A stretch of 64,000 bases of DNA from Coffea arabica (Eukaryota > Streptophyta > Magnoliopsida > Gentianales > Rubiaceae), in contig NC_092316.1 in NCBI RefSeq assembly GCF_036785885.1, positions 50,229,001 through 50,293,000 on the forward strand, read 5' to 3'. Positions 34,261-47,230 of the stretch are shown here, in pieces. Under the pieces are notes generated by a model. It saw only the letters and a program-made list of their open reading frames with translations, did no database searches and was not told where the DNA came from. Position numbers and translations under genes: made by a program. Position 1 is the first letter of the stretch. Each line of letters opens with the position of its first letter.

Positions 34261-35044
34261 TTTACTCGTTTTTAATAAGTGCTTAGTGATATTTGTTAGC
34301 GCACCTAAATTACACCCAATTATATAAGGTAATTTTTTTTTTTGCACTGTCAGTATTTATACAAGCAGTATTGGATATGTGCCATGTAATCTAATTTTAA
34401 ATTTGAAATTCAATTTTTTCACATATGAACTTAATCCATTATATATATATATATATATACACATATATTTTCCCCCTTGTATTTCTTACACTTATCCAAA
34501 TTAATTTCATTTTTCAAAAAAATTAACACTACCAAATACAAAGGGAATAAAGGAGGAAGAGAGAGTTTGATGTAAACATTTTATTGGCACTCTATGTACT
34601 TTCATTTTTACCCCATATGAAAATTAATTTTACTTTAATTATTTAAATGTATGTCGTCAAGATAACTACCTATAAGCATTTCTTGATTTATTTATCTGCA
34701 CAAAAAAATAAATATATCAAAATATAAATGTTTGTGGATGAATATTACTGCAAAAAAATACTATTGTTAAAAAAAAATTTTGAATAGAGAATATCAGGTT
34801 GTTTTGTTTAATTAGATAAGGATTTTGAATAGGGAATATTAGGTTATTTAATTAGATAAGGATTTTGAATGTGATTAATAAACAGGGATATATTTGGTAG
34901 ATAAGATAAAGTAGTTGAAGTAAATATCTTGATTCTTATCAAATTAAGCATTCAACTACGACTCTTGTGCTGAAAAAAATACATACAAATTCAGCACCAC
35001 TTAATAAGTTCAGCAGGTGAATTTTTATTTATCAAACACCCACA
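34261..35044. other. Intergenic, AT-rich, with MITE fragments
   Basis: A fragment of the hairpin MITE family lies near 34350-34440, followed by an (AT)n run at about 34440-34460. A duplicated phrase AGATAAGGATTTTGAATRGG occurs near 34815 and 34855. No gene is seen. Confidence 0.45.
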
Positions 35045-35147
35045 ACATCTGAATGTCTGAATGAATTCAGTTTCAGCACTTTTTTATGTTATCAAACATC
35101 TGAATGTCTGAATGAATTCAGTTTCAGCACTTTTTTATGTTATCAAA
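35045..35147. repeat. Tandem duplication, 51-bp unit
   Basis: Two essentially identical copies of a unit starting ACATCTGAATGTCTGAATGA and ending TTATGTTATCAA. Confidence 0.85.
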
Positions 35148-35599
35148 CAGGCACTTACTATTTAAACATATATTTTTTTTCAATGTAACCACTCCTAAGC
35201 AATAACTACCAATATAGCAATAATCTAAAATATTTAAAAAAATTAACAATAAAAATTGTGTGTAAAATTCATTCACTATAAATATTATGCATTTCTTTAT
35301 TGTACACATCATTTAGCCAAATCCTTCTAGTGGCTCCTAAACACGTTGAGGGCCAGGGTGGCTTTTTGTTTATTCGTTATTTTATTAAGTGAAGTGTGTC
35401 TTTTGTTATGACCTGTAATAATTTAATGTTAATTGCAGGTTTTGGGTAATTATTAATCTAATCCACAACTAGTTTATTAAAATGATAGCAATCAAAAGAA
35501 AGAATATTTTAGAAGTAAGAGAATCCCAGTTAACACCTGAGGTGCCTGAGGGAAACATCATCGTACGTTGTACCTTCCTGTCTTGACTGACTCTTGGGA

Positions 35600-35646
35600 G
35601 AGTTTTCAATCCAATACGACTCAAAAAACTCTTCGCGTCCCCTCGC

Positions 35647-35677
<31 letters not shown>

Positions 35678-37119
35678 AAGCATTTTTTTTTTCGTTTTTT
35701 CCTCCTGCTTTTTATGTGGCAGAAATGAATTTAGTGGTGGACAGAAGTTGTCATTCTGGGATGAAGCATTCATCATGTGTTGCTGAATGCTGATTCATTT
35801 GGCCCCATTTTGAATTTGCTGATTTTTGCTCTCTCGTTTAACTCTTGTAAGATTTCTTCTTCTTCTTCCTCTTCTTTCTTTTTCTCCAATTTGTCCAAGT
35901 TATGTTCATTTCTTGTTCCTTTTCTTGTGTTTTTTTTTTCCTTTAAGGTATATGCAGAAGATTAATCCTTGATGATTTTGTGATGCATTGGTCACAATTT
36001 TAGAGCAAATGGAGAAATGGGGTCCTTTCATTTTCCCTTTCCTTTGGTCTTATGGGATGAAAGTTTGTTAATTTTGAGGAATTATGATGGTTTACACAAA
36101 ACTGTTTTGCATTGTTTTGGGTTGGAATTTCGAGATGTTGATAGCTTTTTGTGGTGAAGGTGCAACTTGTACTATTAGATTTTTTCATTAATCTCTGATT
36201 TGATGGGTGAATTGAATGCGTCAGGTTAAGATGAAACCATATAAAAATCGAAAAAGCAGAAGAAGAATGAATTTGATGAATTGGGAATCATGCGTTCTTG
36301 TTTTGCTGCAAACTTCTGATCACGAATATTGTAGCTTGGTTAGTTTGGTATTACATCAATGTACTCATGAGCTTTTGCATATATGGCTTTCAAGTGTGGG
36401 AGTTTAATATCATAGTTTGGTTGTAGGACAGAGCTAGTTTATGATTTTCTGTGTCGTTAGACAGCAATGAAGACGGGATAAAGGATTTGACTATTGAAGA
36501 TGGTCGTTGATGAATATTTTGATTGTGCTGTTTTTATGTAGCTAGAATTTGGCTAGTTTTTGGGGATTCAGGTTTCCAGATTAACGAGTTTAGTTGTTGG
36601 ATTTGTTTGTTTAGATGTACTCCAACTGATATGTATGGTCAATGTACGAGGCTAGCAATGGCATATTGGTGACTGAATTGATTTGTTCTTGTACCTTAAC
36701 AGAAGATTATTATCCTCTGAACTACGAGTTTGTGCTTGGCTAATTAGATATATTAAAACACCATCAGTTGTTAACTTTAATGCTATCTATTCTGATTTCG
36801 TAAGGTAGAAAGATGGTTGAACTTCAGCTTGTAGGATGTGTCATGCTTTGTGGCAACTAGTGAAATGTGTGAAAAGATAACCGAAAGACAGCAAAAAATC
36901 AAAAATACAAAATAAAAGGAGACATTATGTTTTATGATTTTGGCATCAGAGTTTGCCAAATTATTGTGTTCTATGTAACATGGAAATTGTTCCTCTTTAT
37001 GTTTTCATTCAGCCGATTCCTTCCTGTCTGATTAGACTGTTAGTTTGGTTTATATGACACGCATTATTCTACTTGTTCCTCTTCTTAAATGTTTCAAGAC
37101 AAAAACTGACAGGTGAATC
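35600..37119 (+). promoter_or_regulatory. 5' leader region of PMT2-like gene with intron
   Basis: A (CT)n tract at about 35651-35677 and a leader-like stretch are followed by intron-like T-rich sequence. A clear acceptor (CTGACAG) lies at about 37106-37112, seven bases before the start codon. The 5' UTR is therefore interrupted by at least one intron; its donor was not placed. Several short upstream ATG frames exist. Confidence 0.5.
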
Positions 37120-40100
37120 ATGGTGACAAAGGGGAATCCTGGAGACAGTAGGAATAAAAGCTCGGTGTCTATGTTCATTGTAGCTGGCCTTTGTTGTGTA
37201 TTTTTTCTTTTAGGAGCATGGCAAAGGAGTGGCTCTGGGAAGGGAGACAACATAGCATATGAGATAACAAAAAAAGCTAAAGCTTGCAGTATTCTAGGCA
37301 ATTTAGAATTTGAAACACATCATGGCAATAAAGCAGTTAATGATTCAATGTTAGAAGTTAAGGAATATAAGCCTTGTGATGATCAATATATTGATTATAC
37401 TCCGTGTCAAGATCAAGCGCGGGCAATGACATTTCCTCGGGAAGATATGAACTATAGGGAGAGGCATTGTCCATCAGAGCAAGAGAAACTTCATTGTCTT
37501 ATTCCAGCCCCAAAAGGATATGTGACTCCTTTTAGATGGCCAAAGAGTCGTGACTATGTACCTTATGCAAATGCACCTCACAAGAGCTTGACTGTTGAGA
37601 AAGCAGTTCAGAACTGGGTTCAGTATGAAGGAAATGTGTTTAAATTCCCTGGTGGTGGAACACAATTTCCTCATGGTGCAGATGCATATATTGAACAACT
37701 AGCATCTGTAATTCCAATAAATGATGGAACAGTTAGAACTGCATTAGATACTGGATGTGGGGTAAGTAATCAAGTTTTCTAATGTTGTCCAGCCATGATG
37801 CCTTAACAATTCTTACTTCCTCTCTTCTTTAATTTGTCTTTTATTCTTTCTTTCATGTGTAATATGTTTATATGTCGATTTCATGTTCCTAGATGCACCA
37901 TATTTGAATCTTTTGTTGCTTATTATCATGCCAGGTAGCGAGTTGGGGTGCTTATCTGTTCAAGAAGAATGTTATAACCATGTCATTTGCACCGAGAGAT
38001 TCACATGAAGCACAAGTTCAATTTGCTCTGGAAAGAGGTGTCCCAGCAGTTATTGGTGTACTTGGAACTATAAAGCTCCCGTACCCTTCCAGGGCATTTG
38101 ATATGGCTCACTGTTCTCGTTGCTTGATTCCATGGGGAGCAAATGGTAAGTGGGCATATACAATCGATTTTGTTTCTGGAATGGCATATGATGGACGAGG
38201 TGCATTCAAATAATAGAATTGACTCATGAATATCCTTAGGGTGCTTCTTTGACATATGAAGCATGGCTTCTTATATGGTTAGGAGATTTATCTCTAATTT
38301 AGGTAGGCATAATTGATGAAGGTACAATGAAGTTATTTAGTATTCATACACCAATCTATTTCGTGTTGTAATTGTGTGAGGTAGTTTGGATCACACATGG
38401 GGATTTAACTTAGGAAGATATTCAAGGGATTACTGACAATTTGCTGTTTCTTTCATGGCCTTGGACATATCTTTTGTATAAGATGTCCTATCTTCTTCTT
38501 CTTCTTCTTTTCCTGAGGAAGAATTTAACTTGTCATTACAGATGGTAAATACATGATGGAAGTTGATCGAGTGCTTAGACCTGGAGGATATTGGATACTT
38601 TCTGGCCCTCCTATCAACTGGAGAAACAGTTATCAAGCATGGCAGCGTCCTAAAGAAGAACTTCAGGAGGAACAGAGGAAGATTGAAGAGATCGCTGAAC
38701 TGCTTTGTTGGGAAAAGAAGCATGAGAAGGGTGAAACTGCAATATGGAGGAAAAGAATAAATGAAGATTACTGCAGTCATGGAGACTCTCGTGTTACCAA
38801 GTGCAGATCAGTGGATGCTGATGATATTTGGTAAGATATTTGACTTCATGATCTCGTTATCCCACCAGACACTTAAAGCTGCATTTTCCTTTACATTTCT
38901 TTACCCTGATAATGGATTGAGCTTAAGCACCCAAATCTTGTTCTCTGTGATGAGGACTTTTTAGTTGCTTAACCAAGTCCTTTGCATGTAGGTGTGATGG
39001 TCATATTCCTTATTTTGAAAACAGAGTAAACAGGAGACCTTTAAGTTCACGTTGACTTGTTTCAAGTCATTTGTTATACTTTCCTTTTGGCAACATTACA
39101 AAATGTTATGTAGGTGGGATTAGTTAAAGGAACAAAATTCAACTTTCTCTTATTAAACCTCATATATATCCCATAAAACAACTCTGTCTGCTGTTTCCTC
39201 TTTGCTGTACGCGTGCATGACATAAGATGTTTCATTTAGATTGTGTAACAATGGACTTATTTTCTGTTAATATTTATACAATTTTGACCTGTGTTGTTTA
39301 ACTTTAGAGGGATGCTGTCTTTCTTTTGCATATACGTTTGTTAATTTGCATATATCCATAAACAGTGGGTTTCTTTTGCATAAAGCGAATAATTCATGAT
39401 GGTTTTCAATAACATTTCTTTTGTCTTTTGTGAATTAATCTGATTTTGTGTGGCTTGCCAATTCTGAAGTATGAACCATGAGGGAGGTTAATCATTTTTT
39501 GGAGAAATTATACATTAGAAACTCATTTCATGTTAGTTTCCAGTAAATATTCTTTCAACTTACTTAGGTTTATTGTTGTCTTGATGACCTCTGTGGCCAA
39601 GGCAATTTTGGTAACAGTTAATGATCAATCATTCTTCAATTGTATTGGTATAAAAGTTTGCAGCAACCATATTACTCTTATTTGAACCTTTTGCCTGTCT
39701 TCTTGTGACATAATACTTTTCTGTTACTTCGGCAGGTACAAGAAAATGGAGAATTGTGTGACACCCTATCCTGAGACAAGAAGTCAGGAAGAAGTTGCTG
39801 GTGGTGAATTGAAGCCTTTCCCGGAAAGACTTCATGCTATTCCTCCAAGAGTAGATAGTGGATCAATTCCTGGCGTGTCTATTGACTCATTTCAGGAGGA
39901 CAACAGATTATGGAAGAAGCACATGAGTGCCTATAGAAGGATAAATAAGCTCCTTGATTCTGGGCGATACCGCAATGTGATGGATATGAATGCTGGCCTG
40001 GGTAGTTTTGCCGCAGCATTTGAATCCCCAAAACTATGGGTCATGAATGTTATGCCAACGATAGCTGACAGAGATACTTTAGGAGTAATTTTTGAGAGAG

Positions 40101-42250
40101 GATTGATTGGCATATACCATGATTGGTTAGTATCTCAAAAATTTGCATGTTTTGGTTTGTGCTTTTAGGATCTCAATGAAGATCCCTGATTGAGATTTGC
40201 AAATTTTAACAATTTAGATGTTTTAATGGGTTTTACATCTTACTAGTTTTCCTCAGATACAAGTTTCAGATGATCTTTTTTCTTTTTTTTTTCTTAGTTT
40301 TAATTGTATTATGTTTCAGTTTTCATTAGGTTGAAGCCATTGATTCAACAGATATCAGGTTTCAAATCAAACAGAGTTTGATTTTATACCTGATAGTTGA
40401 AGGACTAGAGTGCACTAGATGGTACATGTTTTGAGCAGGGCAAGATTGTTATTCACTGACTTTTTATATCTTCATGCAGCCTATGATGGGTATTAGGTCA
40501 TTCTTGATCTTTATCAATAGCTATACTTTGTTCCTAGAACACGGATTTTGCTTATGTACTTGGAGGGTATCGAGTCTCTAGATAGAGAAAGTGTTACTTT
40601 TTTAGCATTGCTACTTAGCAGAAGTTTTGATTTTGTTGGTGTCCTTTGAATTTCTAAGATTGCCATCCACTATGGAACTGATCCAAGTCTCACTGCCAAA
40701 ATACACAAGTTGGTTAATACGTGTAAGTGGTGGGTATGTGACAGTGATCTGTTTTTAGCAAAAGTGCTCAAAAGATAGGAATTTGGTTTGGGAGGGGTTA
40801 GGTTTGGGATATTGAGTTTGACAGCAAACTGCATGTAAGCTCCTTGTCTATCAATGGGGAGAAAGTTTCTTAAAAGCAGATATGAGGTGTTGAACAACTT
40901 TTACAAGATCCTAAGAGATCATAGATAATTAATTTTTTGAAATGGTGAGACATCTATGAAATTCATGGACAGCTAGCTCATTAATCAGGGTAGCAAATTG
41001 AGCTGTCTATTTGTCTTAAGGCGAGCCAATAATCTTCATTTGTCTTTTGACAACTGCTGTTCAGTAACCTCTCTTCTATGCTCTTTTAATTGCTCAACTT
41101 CATTTAATCTTTGGTCACTTTTCCTTCTAAATGAAGGAATGGTGGAAGGAGGAGAGTGGCAACTAAAAGTTGATTAATTATCATAATCACCTCTTGTATG
41201 TTGTGCATGCCTCTCTCTTTAAGGATGTTAAACATCTGCCTCCTCTAGTCAATGACTGCAGTAGTGTCAAGTTTCGACATTTTAGGTCCCCCTACTCTCA
41301 GGCTTTCATGCAAAAAGAAAGAAAGAGAGTAAGAAAAATTTCAGCTTTCTTTTTTGTTAGGATTGATTGAAGTCAATTGTTAGCAAATAACATGAGGAAC
41401 TTAGCTCCTCTAAGAACTTAGCATATGAACCTTCCACGATGTTTTGTTAGCTCGTCTAAAGTGGGAGTTTTTTAATGGACAATCTTGGTGCAAACCTGCA
41501 AAGAAATAGCTGCAAACTTATTCTGATCTGTTTGGCTCTACTTTTAACAACTCCTTTTCTCAATTTTTGTTTTTACTACTATTTTGCTTCCTGTTCAGGT
41601 GCGAAGCCTTCTCCACTTATCCCAGGACGTATGACCTTATTCATGCTGAAGGAGTTTTCAGCTTGTACAAGGACAAGTAAGTTGTTCAGGAAGATGGTCT
41701 TTTTTTTTTTTTGTGTAATTTTCATCATCTAACAGTTTTCGATTGCTGAAGATAGCAAAATGGTTCATTCACCATTTATTCCTGCAAAATAAATTGTCAG
41801 AAGAGTTATTAATACATGGAAGAACAAATTTTTTTTTACATGTCATTGCATATTTGAGTATATGGCTGATCAATTAAAAAAAGAAAAAGAAGGAGCCCCA
41901 TCTGGTTATGCATGTAATACATTGTCGTGCATGCTTTTTTCATGCACACTGCTGCAACTGAGCCTTTGCGTGATAGATTGGATTGTGAAAATTCCAACAT
42001 GTATTGACATTCATGCAGATGTAATATGGAAGATATTCTTTTAGAGATGGATCGAATCCTACGACCAGAAGGAGCGGTTATACTACGAGATCATGCTGAT
42101 GTATTAACAGAGGTGAAGAGAATCATTGCAGGTATGAGGTGGAATATGAAAATGTATGATCATGAGGATGGCCCTTTGGTTCCCGAAAAGATATTAGTTG
42201 CTGTTAAAAAGTATTGGGTTGCTGGGGATAAAAACTCGACGTTTTCATAG
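37120..42250 (+). CDS. PMT2-type putative methyltransferase (QUA2/TSD2 superfamily)
   Basis: Six coding exons: 37120-37761, 37935-38145, 38542-38830, 39736-40125, 41599-41676 and 42019-42250. All junctions keep frame with GT..AG ends, giving 613 residues. It is a Golgi type II membrane protein by family: a short cytosolic N-terminus, then one membrane helix (about 17-34, [17 protein letters not shown]), then the lumenal DUF248 methyltransferase domain. Signatures include [27 protein letters not shown], the SAM-binding motif [12 protein letters not shown] (about 208-219), [24 protein letters not shown] and [11 protein letters not shown]. Length and motifs agree with remembered Arabidopsis PMT2. 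The family is thought to methylate cell-wall polysaccharides, with pectin as the usual inference. The frame is intact. Relatives carry N in MDRIL-flanking IHANHLFSLY, where this protein has AEGVFSLY. Confidence 0.92.
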
Positions 42251-43141
42251 TGTTGCGATAGAGAAAGAGGATTGGTAACATTTGGCAGATATTACTGGCC
42301 AAGGCTTTTTTACTGCTGGTGCAAAGCCAAAACATTATTGGACACGCAGCTTTTAAGAATTTAACCTTAGGGAGAGGATGGTTAGCTCTGTCGATAAATC
42401 ATCAAGTTCACTTGTGTAGTTATAGATGAAGATCAAAGGATCTTGTCATTGTCCTATCTTAGTTCCCTCTTTTGTTTTTAATGATATTTTCTTTTCTGGC
42501 CTCAGAATGATTTCTTTCCTTTAGTTACTGGCAGTTTTGGTCTCTTTGTAGCCCTTCTTTCAAAAGGAGGGAAAAAGGAGTAGGGATTCCACGTGCATAT
42601 TTTCTAATTTGTGGTTTTAGTTCTTCTGGAAATGTATCATGTATAGATCTTGCATCAGAAAAGAAGACAAATTACTTTGATTGCTTTGTGCAAGCTATAG
42701 CCATTGTAGCAGAATCGATATGGTCCTTATGTTATAGACATTCATGATCGTTCCAAGACTAGAGTACGATGCACTGATGTGTTTGGCCGGTTGTGGTGAA
42801 ATTTGTTACCAAAATGGTACCAAAATGGCCCGTCCGCACACTTTTTTTTACCTCCAAGACGCAACTGTGAGAAAGAATCTAAGAGCCCTCGACTGGAGGA
42901 GCGATCATCATGTGTCCTTTTTCTGGGAGAATTGCACAAATGGTCCTTAACATGTATTACTTTTTCTTTTATCTCTTACATTTGACATGATACGCTTTTG
43001 CTACCAACATTTTGGAAAAACTACACTTTGGTCCCAAATTACACATTTAGAAACTTTTTTGCCTAAAAGATCATGCAAACAGAATTTGCTAATGAATGGA
43101 GGTGTGAAAATAGAGATACAGAGCATTACATCCAAGAACCC

Positions 43142-43172
<31 letters not shown>

Positions 43173-43628
43173 TATGAAAAACGCATTACAGAGAACCTCT
43201 TTTGCATCCTCTAATCCACAAGAATCATGTATCTAGCTAGTAAACTTATGGGAAAATGAACTATTTTTAACCAATTTTTCTGTCAAATTAGATTTATCTC
43301 CACTTTCTCCATGTGTCAAATTGGAAATTTATTAGTTTTTTCATTCAGTTCTCGAAATCTCTAGGAAGTTTTCGTACCCTTTTTCAGAAAATGACCATTG
43401 GAACTGAATGGTACAAATTTTGGTACACGTAATTTGTACTACTTCTGTCTCGTTCTTTCTTGCAATCTTGCATTGATTTCTTGGGAAAACTGACATTTCA
43501 ATGGGATCATTCGTTTCAATTGAAAACTTTTGGAGTAGGACATAAAAGTAAAACCTTCATCATATGTCCTATTCCAAATCTATTGCGGTTAACACTTGAC
43601 CACATGGCAAAATTCAATGGATAAAAAA
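42251..43628. other. 3' UTR and intergenic
   Basis: About 250 bp of likely 3' UTR, then AT-rich non-coding sequence with a (TA)n run at about 43149-43175. No gene is recognised. Confidence 0.45.
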
Positions 43629-43945
43629 GGGTTAATTCCACTTTGTCCCCCCAAACTTTGGACGATTACTCATTTCAGTCCCTAAACTTCAAAATGGGAC
43701 ACTTAAGTTCCTAAACTTATAAATACCTCCCACTTAAGTCCCTAAACTTATAAAATGGGACACTTAAATCCTTAAACCTTTATAAAATAGGACACTTCAA
43801 CCACCAACGGTATTCAGGATTTGTTAACAATTTTCCTTAAGTGGGAGGTATTTATAAGTTTAGGGACTTAAGTGTCCCATTTTGAAATTTAGGGACTAAA
43901 GTGAATAATCGTTCAAAATTTGGGGGGACAAAGTGGTATTAACCC
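43629..43945. mobile_element. Mutator-type MITE with perfect 9-bp duplication
   Basis: Terminal repeats read GGGTTAATTCCACTTTGTCC on the left and, complemented, GGGTTAATACCACTTTGTCC on the right. GATAAAAAA flanks both ends exactly (43620-43628 and 43946-43954). The interior is a foldback built on the phrase CCCTAAACTTATAAA. It is 317 bp with no coding capacity. Confidence 0.85.
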
Positions 43946-44213
43946 GATAAAAAATGATAACCAATGTTGGGGTTTTTCTTTCCTTATTTTTGAGAGAATA
44001 GTGACTTGTGCAATCTTGTTCTTGAGACAAATCCAAATCTGGAAAACAACAACAGTTACGTACTCAACTACTGTAAAACTCTTTTGATCTTTTCAAAAGG
44101 TTCTAACAAGTCAGTGAGTTTGTAATTTGTCCACTTCCCGCCTTTTTCTATGAGCCATGTTAGTACTTACCATGATCAAAGTAACAAGTATTTCTTTTGG
44201 CCTAAAGCTTTCA

Positions 44214-45003
44214 CTTAGGTATCGTTTGGATGGAAGGAAAAGGAAGGCGAGGAAAGGAGAGTAAAGGAAAGTAGATTTCAACCATTTTGTTTGGATTAAA
44301 TACAAAAAGAAATGAAATGAAACATTAAAAATATTATTTGGATTAGGGAAGGAAAATAAAGGAAAGGAAACTGTTAAATTTTCCTCTCATCCTTCCTCCT
44401 CCGTCTCCACCGCCGACCCTTCCCCTCTTGTCTCCTACCTCTCCATCTTCTTCTTCCTTCTCCTTCCTTCTTCCTCCTGCCTCTTTCTCTTCCTTCCCTC
44501 CCCTCCTCCCTCCTTCTCATTTCTCTTGTCTCCCTTCCCTTCCCTTCCCCTGTCCTTACCAATCCCTCTTCCCCTCTCTTTCCGACTATTGGTTGCGACT
44601 AGAAGGATGCTAGTCCCCAAGTCGTGACCAAGAGACTACTACTAGACCTAGATCTGGATTTGGTCACGACTTTTTAGTCGTAACCAGAAGCCGAAAAGAG
44701 AGGGAAGGGTGGGAGAACAAAAGGAAGTAGGGAGGAGGAGCAAGGAAGGGGAGAAAGAGGGAGAGGAAGGAGCGAGAAGGGAGAAGAGGCAGCAGTGACA
44801 GTAACGATGGCAGTGGAGGAGGAGGGAAGAGGGGTGGGGTGGTGGGTGGTGGTGGATGGAAGAAGAAACGGTAATAGAATTTATATTTTTTTTTTATTTT
44901 TGAAAGTTATATTTGACATCGAGTTTATTTTTGAAATTTGTTACTTTAAACGCCACAAACAAAAATAGTTTATGGGAAAAAAATCAAATCCAAGTAGAGC
45001 CTA
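44214..45003. mobile_element. Foldback element with C/T-rich and G/A-rich arms
   Basis: Left end ATCGTTTGGATGG and complemented right end TCTACTTGGATTTG are related. A C/T-rich arm (about 44385-44580) and a G/A-rich arm (about 44695-44870) are separated by a centre with repeated CTAGAC and GTCGTGACC words. It shares design and centre words with 31545-32442. Confidence 0.6.
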
Positions 45004-45040
45004 GGTCTACCAAATAATTAAGCTTTCCGTGAACCACACG

Positions 45041-45308
45041 TACCATATTTTGTAACACTCAACATGAATAGTAAATAAAAAATAACTTAAATATCACAAC
45101 ATAATCTATATATGTATATTATAGATGAACTAACAGTTAAAAAATGCTATAAGCAACATCGAAACCAAAAAAATTACCATATTTTGTAACACTCGACATG
45201 AATAATAAATAAAAAACAACTTAAATATCACAACATAAATCTATATACGTATATTATAGATGAACTAACCGTTAAAAAATACTGTAAGTAACAGTGAAAC
45301 CAAAAAAA
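45041..45308. repeat. Tandem duplication, 134-bp unit
   Basis: Two copies beginning TACCATATTTTGTAACACTC at 45041 and 45175, with about 10 scattered differences. They are non-coding. Confidence 0.85.
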
Positions 45309-46980
45309 TTCATTTTAAGAGGGTGAATGCCACGTACTTTTAAACCTTGGAGTTAAGATAAAAGTTTTTCAAAATTTCACCGAAGAAAAAGATTTAATTT
45401 GTAGAGGAGGTTTTTTTTTTTTTTTTTTGGGAAAATGTTTGAACGTTTAAGAGGAAAATGTATGAATTTTTGGGACTCAGGGCGGTGGCCCCTTCCACTC
45501 CCCTTTGGTTCCGTCCTTGTAGGTTTCGCATAAATTTTAAAGATATTATCAAAATAAGATATTGCGTCATAGAAGATGTCATATGTTCCATTTTATGTAT
45601 CTAGATTCTAATATTACTATAGCTTATTATACTTCTCAGAGTAGTTTATTATACTTTATATGACTAATAACAAGTAGTCAAAATTTTTTCAAAACTTCAA
45701 AACATCCTTAAAATTAAAAGGATGTTTTAGGTAAGGCCCCATTTTTTTTTTATAGTATAAGTGGGAAGTTTCGAATCCGAAACCAGTCACTTATACTCTT
45801 TTTCCGGCTCAGAAACCACCCGATCCATTCCTTTCCTCTCAAAGGCCCCTTTTTTGAAAAGAGAAATTATGTACCCTCCTAATAATTTAAAGTACTTGCT
45901 TAGAACTTGTACTTAACAAAGAATAAAAATCCTCTCAAAACTTGAAAACATCCTAAAATGTAAAAATGATTTTTTCACGTGGGCAAAAAAAAAAAAAGTA
46001 TGCCCCCATTTAAAAATGTCTTTGTAAATTTTTTTTGGGATATTTTCCACTTTCCAGATGGTGTACAATAATATTCCTGAGTCAGTATCCTGATTCCTGA
46101 GTTTCAACATGAAACATAACCCCCTCAAGGTGGAAAATGGAAATGTCTTGTACAGCATTAACAAACTCAGCAACCACCAAAGTGAACCATAAGTTTAGTC
46201 ACTTCATAAAATCCCATCAAGCTATACTAGAACTCTTTGGAACTTTTAAAAGAATTAACAAATCATGTCAACTTTGCATATACTTTGTGGGCTCACTTGA
46301 ATGAATGGTAGGTTGGTGGACCTTACTACGTTTTCCAGCCACTTGTTCTTTCATCCACTGGCATTTCCCAACTTTAAGAGCATCTATTTAATGTAAATCA
46401 CTTTCAACATTACAGAGAGACAACACATGGAAGGCTGCAATCTTCGACCAATTATTGTTGTGATCAATTCATATTACATTCATGGAAGTAACAATTTTTT
46501 TTTTTTTCATTGTGAAATTAGCACTTAGATCTAAAATACAACAATACAAGTTTCTACGTAGAGTTTTTTGAGCATTAATTCGTGTTTCACAAACAAGAAA
46601 ACAATGTAATAGATTAAAGACGCTTATATTTTTTTGTTACCTAATAGGAGAAGAATGAGATATAAAAAATAAAAAAAGTGAAGGAGATTTGAATTCAAAA
46701 TTTCTAATTTTCGAAGTTTCAATTTTAGTTATGAGGCCAATGACTCCTCAACAACAGAGAGAGACGCGTATACTTTAAATAATTCTAATACATGATTCTT
46801 CGATCGAATGAGACTGATCAAAATCACATTTACCTGAATAGATTTGTCTAAAGCACATTTGCGGGACCATAAAGCCATTTATGTCAGTTGAGGCTTTGGA
46901 ATGTAACAACTAGGAAATTTAGTGCAGCAAAATGTGTAGGATCCACATTGTGATGTTCTTGTTTCTTAACCTTTCCCACC
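45309..46980. other. Intergenic, upstream of PKS-like gene
   Basis: Poly-T tract at about 45410-45428 and AT-rich sequence. Only short chance frames; no gene is recognised. Confidence 0.45.
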
Positions 46981-46984
46981 CTAC

Positions 46985-46995
46985 TTATATATATG
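46985..46995 (+). promoter_or_regulatory. TATA-like box upstream of PKS-like gene
   Basis: The phrase CTTATATATATGAG lies about 240 bp before the start codon at 47231. It is the best core-promoter candidate, though a leader this long is only moderately likely. Confidence 0.4.
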
Positions 46996-47230
46996 AGTGC
47001 TTTCCATGGAGAAAAGCTAAAACAAAGTCTTTCCCTCAATTGATCAGAATTTGTATGGTAAACATTCAACATATTTTCTTTTCTTTCTCCAAGCATCCTC
47101 AACTTTCCAATCATCTATCTTTTGTACTTAGTTTGTTACAACTTCATTGATGTCCTAGCTTCCTTTGTTCACTCATCCCATAAGCTTTCGAAAAGGAGTA
47201 ATCAAGCATCAAAACTAAACTTCGCAGAAA

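Noticed and set aside
44374-44620. Arg/Glu/Gly-rich and Ser/Pro-rich frames
   Set aside because: Same bias artefact in the second foldback element.
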